Notes: generated by a model from the sequence alone, not told the origin. Positions 1 through 8,790 are shown, counted from the stretch's first letter. The stretch is 64,000 nt of DNA from DASUNQ01 sp044866775 (GCA_044866775.1 JBIOUG010000097.1:1-64000), one strand, 5' to 3'. A program made the numbers and translations.

Positions 1-1
1 G

Positions 2-88
2 ACCCCCGGCCCGCACTTCCTCGACTTCCTCAACGTGGCCGGTGGCACGGTGGACCCCGGCCGTGTCCGGCTGATCTCGGGCTTCTAA
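2..88 (+). CDS. C-terminal end of a truncated upstream gene
   Basis: An open frame enters from the left edge and ends at a TAA at 86-88, giving 28 residues that finish in VRLISGF. Codon use (G or C at third positions) resembles genuine genes here. The fragment is too short to assign a family. It converges on the leftward O-antigen ligase gene, and a repeat with a GC-rich hairpin lies between them. It is called as coding because the frame is clean and ends at a natural intergenic gap; function is unknown. Confidence 0.5.
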   Translation, partial: TPGPHFLDFLNVAGGTVDPGRVRLISGF

Positions 89-129
89 AGAAGGCACGGT
101 TTCCTCGTTGCGGCCGGCGGAGGTCGGGC

Positions 130-211
130 AGCAGCGGAGCTGTTTCCAACCTTACTGCATTGATCCGATCTCCCTCACCCCTGGCCCCTCTCCCACATGG
201 GAGAGGGGGAC
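130..211. repeat. 82-bp dispersed repeat, copy 1 (R1), with terminator-like hairpin
   Basis: This 82-bp segment recurs at 48906-48987 in the same orientation, with only a handful of mismatches in the left third. Its right part holds an inverted repeat, CCCCTCTCCC / GGGAGAGGGG around a 4-nt ACAT loop. Here it lies between two convergent genes and supplies the stop codon and last ~20 codons of the leftward ligase gene. Similar CCCTCACCCC..GGGAGAGGGG intergenic elements occur in many GC-rich genomes, so it is probably a non-autonomous REP-like element that may also terminate transcription. Confidence 0.8.
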
Positions 212-1648
212 TCGATGACCAGACCTTCGACCCTCACGGCCGCCGCGAATAGGAGGGCCCTTCCCAGTCGGCGCCGCCGCGGCGGCACCGAGAACCACGG
301 CCAGTGCGACCGCATTCGCCGGAATCGTCAGCCCAAAATCGACCGCCTCGTGCACGGCGAGCGCGGCGAGCGCCCCCAAGGCGGCGAGCGCGGCGGCGCG
401 GTCCTCGGAGCGCTGGCCGCGCTGGAGCACGGCGCCGAGCCGCAGGAGGAGCGTGACGAGCCCCGCCGCGAGCACGACCGCGCCGACGAGGCCGGCCGTG
501 GCCAGCAGCTCCAGCGGGTCGCTGTGGGCGTGGCGCCACGGGCCCGGGATGTCGGCCGGCTGGACGAGCGGGAAGGCCTCGCGGAAGGTGCCCAGCCCGG
601 TGCCGGTCCAGGGGAAGCGCCGCCAGAGCGTCACGGTGGCGGCGTAGGCCGTGCGCCGCGCCGCCCACGACACGTCGTAGGGCGTGGTCGCGAGGATGCG
701 CCCCAGCCCCTCCTGCAGCCCGATCGCCGCCACCACGCCGATGCCGACCGCCGACGCCAGGACGCCGGCCGGGGCCAGCCGCCAGGCCCCCGCCCGATCG
801 CCGCGGCCGCCGAGCGCCAGCAGCCCCCCCTGCACGATCGCCCCGGTCACCGCCGCCACCAGCCCGCCGCGCGAGCCGGTGAAGGCGAGCCCGGCGAAGA
901 GCGTCAGCCAGAGCAGGACGGGCGGCGCCACCCAGAGCACGCGCCGCTCCATCTCCGGCTCCTCGCGGGCGCGGCGGACCGCCCACCACCCCCAGGCGAA
1001 GGCCGCGGGGAGGGCGATCCCGAGGAAGGTGGCGGCGTGATCGGGATTGACAAAGGTGCCGCGCAGGCGGGTCGCCGCGCCCGGGACGTCGACGCCCCAG
1101 ATCGTCTCCGAGCGCGCGAACCAGGCCTGCGCGCCCTGGATGACCTGGAAGAGCGCGCCGATGCCGAGCGCCGCGCCGAGCAGGCGCCGCGGCCGGCGCT
1201 CGCGGCCGACCAAGGCCGCCGCGACGAGGCAGGCCGCCGCCGCCGCCCAGACGAGCGCCGTCGTCCGGCTGGCGGCGGGCGCGAGCGAGAAGCTCGCCCG
1301 CGGCTGCGCCGTCCCGCCCAGGAGCGCGGCGGCGTCGGCGTAGAGCCGCGCGTGCTCGGGCGAGAGCAGCGCGACGGCACCCGGCGGCCAGGGGAGCGCC
1401 TGCACGACGCCCCAGGCGGCGATGGCGAAGAGCGCCGCCGCCGCGGGTCCGGCGTGCCGCAGCGCGCCGTAATCGGCGGCCGTGGCGGCGGCCAGCGCGC
1501 AGGCCAGGAAGGCCGCGGTCTCGAGCGCGGCGAGGGCGCCGGGGGTGACGCTGCCGAAGGGCAGCGGGGCGCAGAGCAGAAGGAGCGCGAGCGCCCCGGC
1601 CGGCAGCAGCAGCCCGGGTGGTCCGGTGGATCCGGCGTGGCGTATCAT
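152..1648 (-). CDS. O-antigen ligase / Wzy-type polymerase family membrane protein
   Basis: Hydrophobic protein of about 498 residues with roughly ten predicted membrane spans, matching the O-antigen ligase/polymerase (Wzy_C) family. These enzymes polymerise or transfer undecaprenyl-linked glycans at the periplasmic face of the inner membrane. Family-typical features are the segment RGTFVNPDHAATF before a membrane span, the SRGG motif, and a large periplasmic loop (RRTAYAATVTLWRRFPWTGTGLGTF...HAHSDPLE) with conserved R, H and D/E residues. The start was set at ATG 1648 (MIRHAGSTG); an in-frame ATG at 1699 would add 17 residues reaching towards the divergent gene. The C-terminal ~20 residues (..SHVGEGPGVREIGSMQ) are encoded by repeat R1 and are probably not native to the family. 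It faces away from the export operon but most likely serves the same polysaccharide. Confidence 0.85.
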   Translation of the reverse strand: MIRHAGSTGPPGLLLPAGALALLLLCAPLPFGSVTPGALAALETAAFLACALAAATAADYGALRHAGPAAAALFAIAAWGVVQALPWPPGAVALLSPEHARLYADAAALLGGTAQPRASFSLAPAASRTTALVWAAAAACLVAAALVGRERRPRRLLGAALGIGALFQVIQGAQAWFARSETIWGVDVPGAATRLRGTFVNPDHAATFLGIALPAAFAWGWWAVRRAREEPEMERRVLWVAPPVLLWLTLFAGLAFTGSRGGLVAAVTGAIVQGGLLALGGRGDRAGAWRLAPAGVLASAVGIGVVAAIGLQEGLGRILATTPYDVSWAARRTAYAATVTLWRRFPWTGTGLGTFREAFPLVQPADIPGPWRHAHSDPLELLATAGLVGAVVLAAGLVTLLLRLGAVLQRGQRSEDRAAALAALGALAALAVHEAVDFGLTIPANAVALAVVLGAAAAAPTGKGPPIRGGREGRRSGHRVPLSHVGEGPGVREIGSMQ

Positions 1649-1713
1649 CCGCGCGCTTGGCCCCTCATCCGCGATCCCCCGAGCGGCTGCCGACCGCAAG
1701 CGGCCCCCTCTCC

Positions 1714-2997
1714 GTGCGCACCGCGCGATCCCTCGTGCTGCTGCTCGCGCTCGCTGTGGCGGGCGCGGACGTGGCTCTGGCCCAGTTCGACCAGTATACG
1801 GAGCCCGGCGGCCCCACGGCGCGGCCGGAGGAGAGGAAGGACGAGCTCGAGAAGGCGATGGCGGACGCGTCCTGGCGCCTCGGCGCGGTGCGCGTGAAGC
1901 CCTGGTTCGGCATCTACGACGTGCGCTACGTCGACAATGCCTTCGGCTCGCCGACCGGCGAAGAGGTCTCGGACTTGACCGGCACCGTCGGCGCCGGCCT
2001 CCGCACCTACCTGCACACGGGACCGAAGGTGATCTGGGCCGCGCACCTCCTCCCCGAGTACGTCGCCTGGCGCGAGCTGGACGAGAAGAACACGGTCAAC
2101 GGCCGCTACGGGCTGGGGTTCTTCGGTTTCTTCAACCGCCTCACGGTCGAGGCGGTGGGCGAGCGCGACCAGCAGCAGCGGCTGGGCTCGCCCGAGGTGC
2201 CGGAGCTGGCGCACCAACGCTCCGAGCGCGCGCACGTGGCGCTCGAGCTCGAGGCCACCCGCGCCATCTCGGTCTTCACCGCCGGCCAGGTCGTTCGCCT
2301 GCGCAGCTTGATCGAGGCGCCCGAGGAGGCGCCGCTCGATCGGCTGGACCGCGACGCGACCTACCTGCGCGCCGGGCTGCGCTGGCGGCTGCCGCGCGGC
2401 TGGTCGGTCGGGCTCGGCGCCGAGCGCAGTGACGTCGAGTTCGACACCGACGACCCGCGCCACGACCGCTCGAACGCGGGCACCTCGCCTCTCCTCGTGG
2501 TGCGGCTGGACCGCGACGACCACTACCTGCGGTTCGAGGCGGCGCAACGCGAGCTCGAGCCCGAGCCGGGCTCCTCCTTCGTGGCGTTCGACGAGACGAC
2601 GGGCAGCCTCGAGCTCGGCCTCCGCACCGAGTCGCGCCTGACCACCTGGATCTACGGCCGGCGCGGCCTGCTCTACACGCTCGACGACAGCTACGGCCAT
2701 GCGCTCGACGACCGCTACGGCCTCTCGGCGCGCCTCGGGCTCGGCGCGCGCAGCCAGCTCCTCGCCTTCGCCGAGGCGGGGCGGCTGGAGTTCGTCGCCG
2801 CCGCGCCGGGCGTCGTCGCGCGGCGCGACGACGTGCGCGCGATCGGCGCCTCGTTCGGCATCAACCTGGCGCGCAAGGTCACCCTGGCGCTGATGGCGCG
2901 CCGCCTGGACTACGAGTCCAACGTCGCGGGCCTCGACCGCGCCGTGACCTCGCTCGGCGTCGGCGTCAGCCTGGGCGGCGGCCGCGCCGCCTGGTGA
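1714..2997 (+). CDS. Putative outer-membrane beta-barrel protein of the polysaccharide export locus
   Basis: Secreted protein of 427 residues starting at GTG 1714. The N-terminus is a clear signal peptide (RSLVLLLALAVAGADVALAQ) followed by a mature region of alternating amphipathic strands, e.g. YLRAGLRWRLPRGWSVGLG and DHYLRFEAAQREL, ending in a short hydrophobic strand with a terminal aromatic residue (W). This is the pattern of a 14-18-stranded outer-membrane barrel. Barrels of this kind sit just upstream of wza/wzc in several exopolysaccharide loci and are thought to assist export or anchoring; that role is inferred from position. Longer in-frame starts (GTG 1618) are rejected because they would run into the divergent ligase gene and bury the signal peptide. 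Confidence 0.7.
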   Translation: MRTARSLVLLLALAVAGADVALAQFDQYTEPGGPTARPEERKDELEKAMADASWRLGAVRVKPWFGIYDVRYVDNAFGSPTGEEVSDLTGTVGAGLRTYLHTGPKVIWAAHLLPEYVAWRELDEKNTVNGRYGLGFFGFFNRLTVEAVGERDQQQRLGSPEVPELAHQRSERAHVALELEATRAISVFTAGQVVRLRSLIEAPEEAPLDRLDRDATYLRAGLRWRLPRGWSVGLGAERSDVEFDTDDPRHDRSNAGTSPLLVVRLDRDDHYLRFEAAQRELEPEPGSSFVAFDETTGSLELGLRTESRLTTWIYGRRGLLYTLDDSYGHALDDRYGLSARLGLGARSQLLAFAEAGRLEFVAAAPGVVARRDDVRAIGASFGINLARKVTLALMARRLDYESNVAGLDRAVTSLGVGVSLGGGRAAW

Positions 2998-3024
2998 CCG
3001 AGGGCGCCCGCGCGCCGTTGTGTT

Positions 3025-3054
3025 TTGCACTTCCGGCAGCTTCCGGCGTAAACT
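3025..3054 (+). promoter_or_regulatory. Candidate sigma-70-type promoter of the export operon
   Basis: TTGCAC at 3025-3030 and TAAACT at 3049-3054 are separated by 18 bp, a good housekeeping match in otherwise GC-saturated DNA. The spacer carries the direct repeat TTCCGGC twice (3031-3037 and 3041-3047), a possible regulator site. Transcription would begin about 20 nt before the wza-like ATG at 3081. The site lies just beyond the stop of the preceding barrel gene, suggesting that the export genes are separately promoted. Confidence 0.55.
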
Positions 3055-3080
3055 GTTGTTACCCAGCGAGTAGACAGACG

Positions 3081-3938
3081 ATGCTCAGACGCAGTGCCCT
3101 TTTCCTGCTGGCGGTGGTCACGTTCGCCGCTGCCGATCCCTCCCGCGCCCAGACCGGCGCCAGCGTCCCGGGTTACCGCATCGGCCCCAAGGACCTGGTG
3201 ATGATCCAGGTCTACGAGGTGCCGGAGCTCAACGGCGAGCGCCGGGTCGGCGAGGACGGCAAGATCAACCTGCCGCTGGTCGGCGACGTCGAGGCCGCCG
3301 GGCTCACGGCACAGGAGCTCGCCGCCCGCCTCAAGACGCTGCTCGAGTCGAAGTACATGCAGAGCGGGCGCGCCTCGACCAACGTCGAGGTGCGGGAGTT
3401 CCGCTCGCGACCGATCTCGGTGCTCGGCGCCGTCAACCGCCCCGGCGCGCTCCCCTTCTCCGGGCGCTCGACGCTGCTCGAGGCGATCACCCAGGCCGGC
3501 GGGCTGGCGCCGACGCACGGCGGGCGGATCTACGTCCTGCGGCGCGCCGACAACGGCCTCTCCGACCAGGTGGTGATCGACGCCAACGACCTGCTGGTGC
3601 GCGCCGACCCGAAGGTCAACATCCCGATCGTCGCCAACGACCTGATCAACGTGCCGGGCGCGGTCGACGTGACGGTCTACTGCCTCGGCGAGGTCTCCAG
3701 CCCCGGCGCGGTCGCGTTTCGCAGCACCGATCGCGTCACGCTGCTCGCCGCCATCGCCCGCGCCGGCGGCCTGACCGACCGCGCCTCGAACCGCATCCAG
3801 ATCAAGCGCGCCGCGCCGCCCGGGGTGGCGGCGGGGCGCGAGCTGGTGGCCGACTACAAGCGTATCCTCGCCGGCAAGGAGCCCGACGTCGAGCTCGCCG
3901 CAGGAGACGTCATCGTGATCAAGGAGTCGTTCTTTTGA
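3081..3938 (+). CDS. Polysaccharide export protein, Wza/OtnA type
   Basis: Protein of 285 residues with a signal peptide (LRRSALFLLAVVTFAAADPSRAQ). It is followed by a poly_export domain (GYRIGPKDLVMIQVYEVPELNGERRVGEDGKINLPLVGDVEAAG) at about residues 30-105 and two SLBB-type beta-grasp domains (ISVLGAVNRPGALPF and VYCLGEVSSPGAV). Wza proteins form the octameric outer-membrane channel for capsule or exopolysaccharide. No cysteine follows the signal peptide, so it is not an obvious lipoprotein. ATG 3081 is preferred over the upstream in-frame GTG at 2994 because it begins the signal peptide and follows a promoter match. The stop overlaps the next gene's TTG start by 4 bp (TTGA), indicating coupling to the kinase it works with. 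Confidence 0.93.
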   Translation: MLRRSALFLLAVVTFAAADPSRAQTGASVPGYRIGPKDLVMIQVYEVPELNGERRVGEDGKINLPLVGDVEAAGLTAQELAARLKTLLESKYMQSGRASTNVEVREFRSRPISVLGAVNRPGALPFSGRSTLLEAITQAGGLAPTHGGRIYVLRRADNGLSDQVVIDANDLLVRADPKVNIPIVANDLINVPGAVDVTVYCLGEVSSPGAVAFRSTDRVTLLAAIARAGGLTDRASNRIQIKRAAPPGVAAGRELVADYKRILAGKEPDVELAAGDVIVIKESFF

Positions 3939-6244
3939 GCGCCGCCCTGAGCCCCTTCGCCGAGCTGCCGACCGAGCCGGCGCCGCCCGAGTCGGAGTTC
4001 AACCTCGCCGAGTACCTCGGCATGGTGCGCCGCCACTGGCGGCTCGTCGCGGCGCTCTGCGCCGCCGCCGTCACCGCCGGGGTGATCCACTACCTGATCA
4101 CCCCCAAGGAGTACACGGCCTCGACCACGCTGCAGATCGAGCGCCGCAGCCTGACGCCGCTGGTCGGCAATCAGCAGAACCCCTGGCTCGAGAACTACTG
4201 GAACCTCGAGTTCTACCCCACGCAGTACAAGCTCCTCGAGAGCCGCGGGCTCGCCGAGCGGGTGGTGCGCAACCTCGACCTGGTCAACGACGTGGCCTGG
4301 ACCGGGCGCGCCGCCGGCAGCAGCCGGGCGCCGTCGGCGGCGGAGGACCAGGCGATGCTCGGACAGCTCGCCGACCGCCTGCGCGGCGGCTTGACGGTGC
4401 AGCCGATCGGCAACACGCAGCTCGTCATGCTGTCGTACCGCTCGCCGAACGCGGAGTTCGCGGCGCGCGCCGCCAACGCCTTCGCCGAGGCGTACATCGA
4501 CATGGGGATCGAGAACCGCTACGCCACCGCCGGCAAGGCCACCACCTTCCTCGGCGAGCAGATCGACACGCTCAAGCAGGAGATCCAGGACCTCGAGAAG
4601 GAGCGCCAGGCATTCAGCCGGCGCAGCGACATCGTCGCCATCGACCCCAGCTCGAACGTGCTGCTGCAGCGCCTGGAGGCGCTCAACACCGACTACATGG
4701 CGGCCAAGAAGACGCGCATCGAGAAGGAGGCGCAGTACCAGAAGGTGCTGAGCGCCCCCAAGGAGATCGTCGCCGACAGCCTGTCGGGAGGCGTGGTGAC
4801 CGAGCTGCGCTCCGAGCAGGTGCGCGCCGAGCGGGATTACGAGACCCGCCTCCGGACCTACAAGCCGCAGCACCCCGACATGGTGCTGCTCAAGGGCAAG
4901 ATCGACAAGGGACAGCAGTACCTCGACAGCGTCGTCGAGGAGATGGTGGGCAAGGCGAAGAGCAGCGCCTGGGCCGAGGTCCAGACCGCGCTGCGCCAGG
5001 AGCAGGCGCTGCAGGCCGAGCTCAACCGGGTCAAGAGCGAGGCGATCGACCAGAGCTCGGCGGCGGTCGAGTACTCGAACTTGAAGCTCGAGGCGACCAC
5101 CCGCCGCGACCTGCTCGACCAGCTCATGAAGAGCCAGTCGGAGACCGAGGTCGCCGCCCGCCTGCAGGACACCCGCGACAGCAACATCCACGTCATCGAT
5201 CAGGCGCTGGTCAACAACACCCCGTTCCGGCCGTCGCTGCGGCAGGACGCGACCTACGGCCTCTTCATCGGCCTGGTGCTCGGCGTCGGCTGCGCGCTGC
5301 TGCTCGAGTTCCTCGATCGGTCGGTCAAGAACCCGGAGGAGGTTGAGCGGCGGCTCGGGCTCGCCACGCTGGCGGTGATCCCGGACTTGAGCGAGATCGG
5401 CAAGCGCTACGGCGGGCGGTACGGCTACGGGTATGGATACGGCCAAGAGGCCAGCGGTGCCGACGCGCCGCGCGCCAAGGCCGGCAGGGGCGGGGCGGTG
5501 GCGTGGATCGAGAAGAAGAAGGGAGCGGCCGAGCCGGCGCAGATCGAGCTCGTGCCGCACGACCGGCCGCGGACGCCGATCTCCGAGGCCTACCGCTCGC
5601 TGCGCACGGCTCTCCTCCTCTCCTCGGCCGAGGAGCTGAAGGTCGTGGCGGTGACCTCGGCCAGCGCCTCGGAGGGGAAGACCGCCACCGCGACCAACCT
5701 GGCGATCGTCCTGGCGCAGCTCGGGCGGCAGGTGCTGGTGGTCGACAGCGACCTGCGCAAGCCGCACCTGCATCAGGTGCTCCGCGTCTCGAACCGCCTC
5801 GGTCTCGTCAACTACCTGACGGGCGGGGCGGATCTCGAAGCAATTCTCCTGCGCACCGACATTCCCAATCTCTGGGTGACGCCGTCGGGGCCGATCCCGC
5901 CGAACCCGTCCGAGCTCCTGGCCTCCGACCGCATGCGCGAGTGGCTCAAGGGAGTGCGCGCGCGCTTCGACTACGTCGTCGTCGACACGCCGCCGGTGCT
6001 GCCGGTGACCGACTCGACGATCACCGGCCGGTTGGTGGACGGGGTGGTGCTCATCCTGCGCGCCGGCAAGGTGACGCGCGAGGAGGCGCGCGCCTGTCGC
6101 GACCGGCTGCGCCAGGCCGACGTCAAGGTCCTCGGCGTGGTGCTCAACCGCTTCCGCGCGCACGGACCGGCCGGCAAGCGCTATCGCTACTACACCTCCT
6201 ACACCGCCTACGAGAGCGAGCCGCAGGCGGGGTCCGCGGCGTGA
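3935..6244 (+). CDS. Wzc-type chain-length determinant fused to a BY tyrosine kinase
   Basis: Inner-membrane co-polymerase of 769 residues. A Wzz domain starts with EYLGMVRRHWRLVAAL and a first membrane span at residues ~37-55. A long coiled coil follows (~200-420), then a second span (YGLFIGLVLGVGCALLLEF, ~432-450) preceded by the Pro-rich PFRPSLR. The cytoplasmic kinase has Walker A (TSASASEGKTATATN, ~573-587), Walker A' (VLVVDSDLRKP, ~599-609) and Walker B (YVVVDTPPV, ~680). A C-terminal tyrosine cluster (KRYRYYTSYTAYESE, ~748-762) is the expected autophosphorylation tail; a second Tyr/Gly-rich stretch (GGRYGYGYGYG) lies in the linker at ~493-503. Start is TTG 3935, overlapping the porin gene by 4 bp. 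The kinase cycles between phosphorylated and dephosphorylated states with the PHP phosphatase encoded next. Confidence 0.95.
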   Translation: MSAALSPFAELPTEPAPPESEFNLAEYLGMVRRHWRLVAALCAAAVTAGVIHYLITPKEYTASTTLQIERRSLTPLVGNQQNPWLENYWNLEFYPTQYKLLESRGLAERVVRNLDLVNDVAWTGRAAGSSRAPSAAEDQAMLGQLADRLRGGLTVQPIGNTQLVMLSYRSPNAEFAARAANAFAEAYIDMGIENRYATAGKATTFLGEQIDTLKQEIQDLEKERQAFSRRSDIVAIDPSSNVLLQRLEALNTDYMAAKKTRIEKEAQYQKVLSAPKEIVADSLSGGVVTELRSEQVRAERDYETRLRTYKPQHPDMVLLKGKIDKGQQYLDSVVEEMVGKAKSSAWAEVQTALRQEQALQAELNRVKSEAIDQSSAAVEYSNLKLEATTRRDLLDQLMKSQSETEVAARLQDTRDSNIHVIDQALVNNTPFRPSLRQDATYGLFIGLVLGVGCALLLEFLDRSVKNPEEVERRLGLATLAVIPDLSEIGKRYGGRYGYGYGYGQEASGADAPRAKAGRGGAVAWIEKKKGAAEPAQIELVPHDRPRTPISEAYRSLRTALLLSSAEELKVVAVTSASASEGKTATATNLAIVLAQLGRQVLVVDSDLRKPHLHQVLRVSNRLGLVNYLTGGADLEAILLRTDIPNLWVTPSGPIPPNPSELLASDRMREWLKGVRARFDYVVVDTPPVLPVTDSTITGRLVDGVVLILRAGKVTREEARACRDRLRQADVKVLGVVLNRFRAHGPAGKRYRYYTSYTAYESEPQAGSAA

Positions 6245-6252
6245 GGCGATCG

Positions 6253-7005
6253 ATGATCGACCTGCACTGCCACATCCTCCCCGGCATCGACGACGGCGCG
6301 CGCAGCATGGAGGCCGCGGTGGCGATGTGCCGGCTGGCGATCGCCGACGGCTGTACGGCGATGGTCGCGACACCCCACCAGCGGCGCGGCGGGTGGTGGA
6401 ACTGCGATCCCGAAGCGCTCGCGGAGCTGCGGCTGACGCTGCAATGGGCGGTGGGCGCCGAGCTCACGATCCACTCCGGCGGCGAGGTGCACGTCGATTC
6501 GCACCTCCTGGCCGAGGTGGCGCGGATGCCCGAGAGCGGCATCCTGCCGCTCGCCGGCTCGCGCTACCTGCTCGTCGAGTTCGACGCCGCCGGCCGGGCG
6601 CGCGAGGCCATCGAGCTGGTGCACGAGCTGGCCGTCGCCGGCTGGCGCCCGGTCCTGGCGCACCCCGAGATGGTACCCTGGCTGGCCGACGATCCGGGCC
6701 TGGTCGCGCGCCTGGTCGAGCTCGGGGCGACGACTCAGGTCACGGCGATGAGCATCACCGGCGACTTCGGGCGGCGGCCGGAGGCCGATGCCTGCCGCCT
6801 GCTCGACGCCGGCCTGGTGCACTTCGTGGCCAGCGATTCGCACGACCTCTATCGCCGCCCGCCGGGGCTGCGCCGCGCCTACCGCACGATCGCCGGGCGC
6901 TGGGGCGAGGAGGTGGCGCAGCGACTGGTCGCCGACAACCCGCGCGCGGTGGTCGAGAACCAACCGCTACCGGTCGCGAACGCACATCTCGAGAGGAACG
7001 CCTGA
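6253..7005 (+). CDS. PHP-domain tyrosine-protein phosphatase (CpsB/YwqE type)
   Basis: Metal-dependent phosphatase of 250 residues. The N-terminal motif DLHCHILPGIDDGA supplies the paired histidines and acidic residues of the PHP active site. Further metal ligands appear as ATPH, GGEVHVD, LAHPE and ASDSHD, in the family order. CpsB-type enzymes dephosphorylate the C-terminal tyrosines of BY-kinases, and the gene follows directly on its presumed substrate. ATG 6253 has a GAGG ribosome site 6 nt upstream; a GTG at 6241 overlapping the kinase stop (GTGA) is an in-frame alternative adding four residues. Residues after ~235 look poorly conserved. Confidence 0.9.
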   Translation: MIDLHCHILPGIDDGARSMEAAVAMCRLAIADGCTAMVATPHQRRGGWWNCDPEALAELRLTLQWAVGAELTIHSGGEVHVDSHLLAEVARMPESGILPLAGSRYLLVEFDAAGRAREAIELVHELAVAGWRPVLAHPEMVPWLADDPGLVARLVELGATTQVTAMSITGDFGRRPEADACRLLDAGLVHFVASDSHDLYRRPPGLRRAYRTIAGRWGEEVAQRLVADNPRAVVENQPLPVANAHLERNA

Positions 7006-7006
7006 C

Positions 7007-8083
7007 GTGGCAGCCCGCAGCTTTCGCCTTCCGCTCGCCGCGATCGCCGCGGTCGCGGCAGCGCTCGTCGCCCTCGGTGGCCCGGCCGCCGCCGCCGCCG
7101 AGGTGGACGCCTTCCACGCCGGGCTGCTGATCGACGGCGCCCACGCCTACGACCGCCGCGACTTCGCGACGGCGGCGCGCCACCTGCGCCTCGCCTGCTT
7201 CGGCTACCTCGAAGAGCCGCCGGCGCTGGCGGGCTGCCTGACCCGGCTCGGCGCCGCCCAGGCGGCCGCCAACGACGCCGAGGGGTTCGCCGAGAGCTTC
7301 CGCCGCATCGTCGAGGTGGAGGAGCGGTTCGGCGCCTACAGCGCCGCGGACGTCCCGGCGGCGGTGCGCACGGCGTTCGAGGAGCGCGTGGTGGCGACGA
7401 TCCCGACCGCCACGCTCGCGGCGGTCCCCGCGTTCGCGCCGCTCGCGAAGCGCAAGGCCGAGGCCGAGAGGCTGGCCGCGCTGTCGCCCAAGGAGCGGCG
7501 GCGCGCGGAGGAGGAGAAGCGCAAGGCGGAGCAGAAGCGGCAGCCGGCTGCCGAGACGAAGACCGCGAAGCGACCGGCGGCAGCCGGCTCTCCGCCCGGC
7601 AACGCGGCGATGACCGCGACCGCCGCGCCGAAGCGGGAAGCGGCCCCCGCGCCGCCGCCGGCCGCGGCGGCACCCGCCGCCCCGGCGCCGCTCACGCCGG
7701 CCGAGCTGGCGAAGCTCGCACAGGCACGGCAGCTCCTCGCCTCGAGCAGCCCCGACGACCTGGGGCGGGCACTCACTCTGGCGCGCGAGGTCGCCGACGC
7801 GCGGCCGGCGGCGCGCGAGGCGCAGCATCTCGCCGGCGAGGCCGCCTACCGCAGCGCCCGCTGGCGCGAGGCGGCGACCTACTTCCGGCGCGGCGGCGAC
7901 CCCGGCGACACGCAGCCGGAGCTGCTGTTCTACCTGGCGGTGGCGCTCTACGAGTCCGGCGACCGCGATGCCGCCGCGACGGTCCTCGAGCGCTCGCTGC
8001 CCAACCTCGAGCGCACTCCGTACGTCGATTCGTACGCCAAGCGCATCCTTCGCCCGCGCAGCGCGAATCTGCCCGGGCGATGA
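7007..8083 (+). CDS. Secreted TPR-like protein with Ala/Pro/Lys-rich linker
   Basis: Protein of 358 residues starting at GTG 7007, with ribosome site GAGAGGAA 9 nt upstream. A signal peptide (FRLPLAAIAAVAAALVALGGPAAAAAE) precedes two helical-repeat blocks: residues ~30-125, with features of tetratricopeptide helices (GAHAYDRRDFATAARHLRLAC), and ~230-355 (AGEAAYRSARWREAATYFRRGG.., FYLAVALYESGDRDAAATVLERSL). They are joined by a charged Lys/Glu then Ala/Pro linker (~145-230). The last gene of the export block, it is probably a periplasmic scaffold for the secretion complex; that role is inferred from context. Enzymatic motifs are absent. Confidence 0.75.
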   Translation: MAARSFRLPLAAIAAVAAALVALGGPAAAAAEVDAFHAGLLIDGAHAYDRRDFATAARHLRLACFGYLEEPPALAGCLTRLGAAQAAANDAEGFAESFRRIVEVEERFGAYSAADVPAAVRTAFEERVVATIPTATLAAVPAFAPLAKRKAEAERLAALSPKERRRAEEEKRKAEQKRQPAAETKTAKRPAAAGSPPGNAAMTATAAPKREAAPAPPPAAAAPAAPAPLTPAELAKLAQARQLLASSSPDDLGRALTLAREVADARPAAREAQHLAGEAAYRSARWREAATYFRRGGDPGDTQPELLFYLAVALYESGDRDAAATVLERSLPNLERTPYVDSYAKRILRPRSANLPGR

Positions 8084-8089
8084 CTACTC

Positions 8090-8118
8090 TTGACCGCAGA
8101 GCCGTTTACGCCTATCGT
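8090..8118 (+). promoter_or_regulatory. Candidate sigma-70 promoter
   Basis: TTGACC (8090-8095) and TATCGT (8113-8118) are spaced by exactly 17 bp, the best -35/-10 pair seen in the window. The predicted start site would lie about 30 nt upstream of the ATG at 8155. It suggests that the secreted hypothetical gene, and possibly the sulfate-activation genes after it, are transcribed separately from the export block. Confidence 0.6.
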
Positions 8119-8154
8119 GATGCTCGGACCCCGTCCCCGAAAGCGAGCCTCGCC

Positions 8155-8790
8155 ATGACGCGATCCCTTCTTCTCGCCGGCGCCGCCGCGCTCGTCCTCG
8201 CGGCGTCCGCCCAGGCCCAACCGACGACGAACGTCGACGAGCTGCGCTGCGTGCCGGTCGCCGGCAACGCCGTCGTCCACGGCAGCGCCAGCGGCGAGCC
8301 CGCCGGCAGCTCGATCCGCCTCTACTTCCGCTGGCAGGGGCACGACGAGTTCTTCTGGGTCGAGATGGAGCCCGAGGGCGCCGGCCGCTACTGGGCGATC
8401 CCGCCGCGGCCGGAGCAGCGCAACAACCAGGTCGAGTACTACTCGACGATCCTCGACGCCGCCGGCAAGGAGCTGGCGCGCAGCGCCCCGCGCATCGCCA
8501 AGGTCACCGGCGACTGCAAGATCCAGCTCTCGCCGCGCGAGCAGGGCGTGGCCAACAACCTCACCGTCGGCGAGACCGCGCCGCACCAGCAGGGCAAGAC
8601 GGTCCTCGGCTTCCTCTGCGAAGGCATCGTCACCCGCATCAACTGGCAGGGGATCCGCCGCGCCGACGAAGTCTGCCGCGCCTGCGTCATCGCCTGGTGG
8701 GAGCGCAAGGCCGTGCTCATCCCGGCCACCGGCGTCACCGGGATCCTGATCGTCGATCCGGATCCCGAGCCTTCCCCGTCGCGTCCCTGA
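8155..8790 (+). CDS. Secreted hypothetical protein
   Basis: Protein of 211 residues starting at ATG 8155, chosen because it immediately precedes a signal peptide (RSLLLAGAAALVLAASAQAQ) and lies downstream of a good promoter. The mature part begins with a probable beta-sandwich (RLYFRWQGHDEFFWVEMEPEGAGRYWAIPPRP..VEYYSTILDAAGKEL), reminiscent of Ig-like or carbohydrate-binding folds. It ends in a Cys-bearing helical segment (VCRACVIAWW) and a hydrophobic stretch near the C-terminus (AVLIPATGVTGILIV) that could be a membrane anchor. I do not recognise the family; a role at the cell surface is inferred only from the signal peptide and neighbours. Confidence 0.7.
   Translation: MTRSLLLAGAAALVLAASAQAQPTTNVDELRCVPVAGNAVVHGSASGEPAGSSIRLYFRWQGHDEFFWVEMEPEGAGRYWAIPPRPEQRNNQVEYYSTILDAAGKELARSAPRIAKVTGDCKIQLSPREQGVANNLTVGETAPHQQGKTVLGFLCEGIVTRINWQGIRRADEVCRACVIAWWERKAVLIPATGVTGILIVDPDPEPSPSRP

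Noticed and set aside
3854..6373. 839-residue leftward open frame opposite the Wzc gene
   Set aside because: Antisense shadow created by high GC third positions; Arg/Leu/Gly-rich with no recognisable domain, while the plus strand encodes a textbook BY-kinase.
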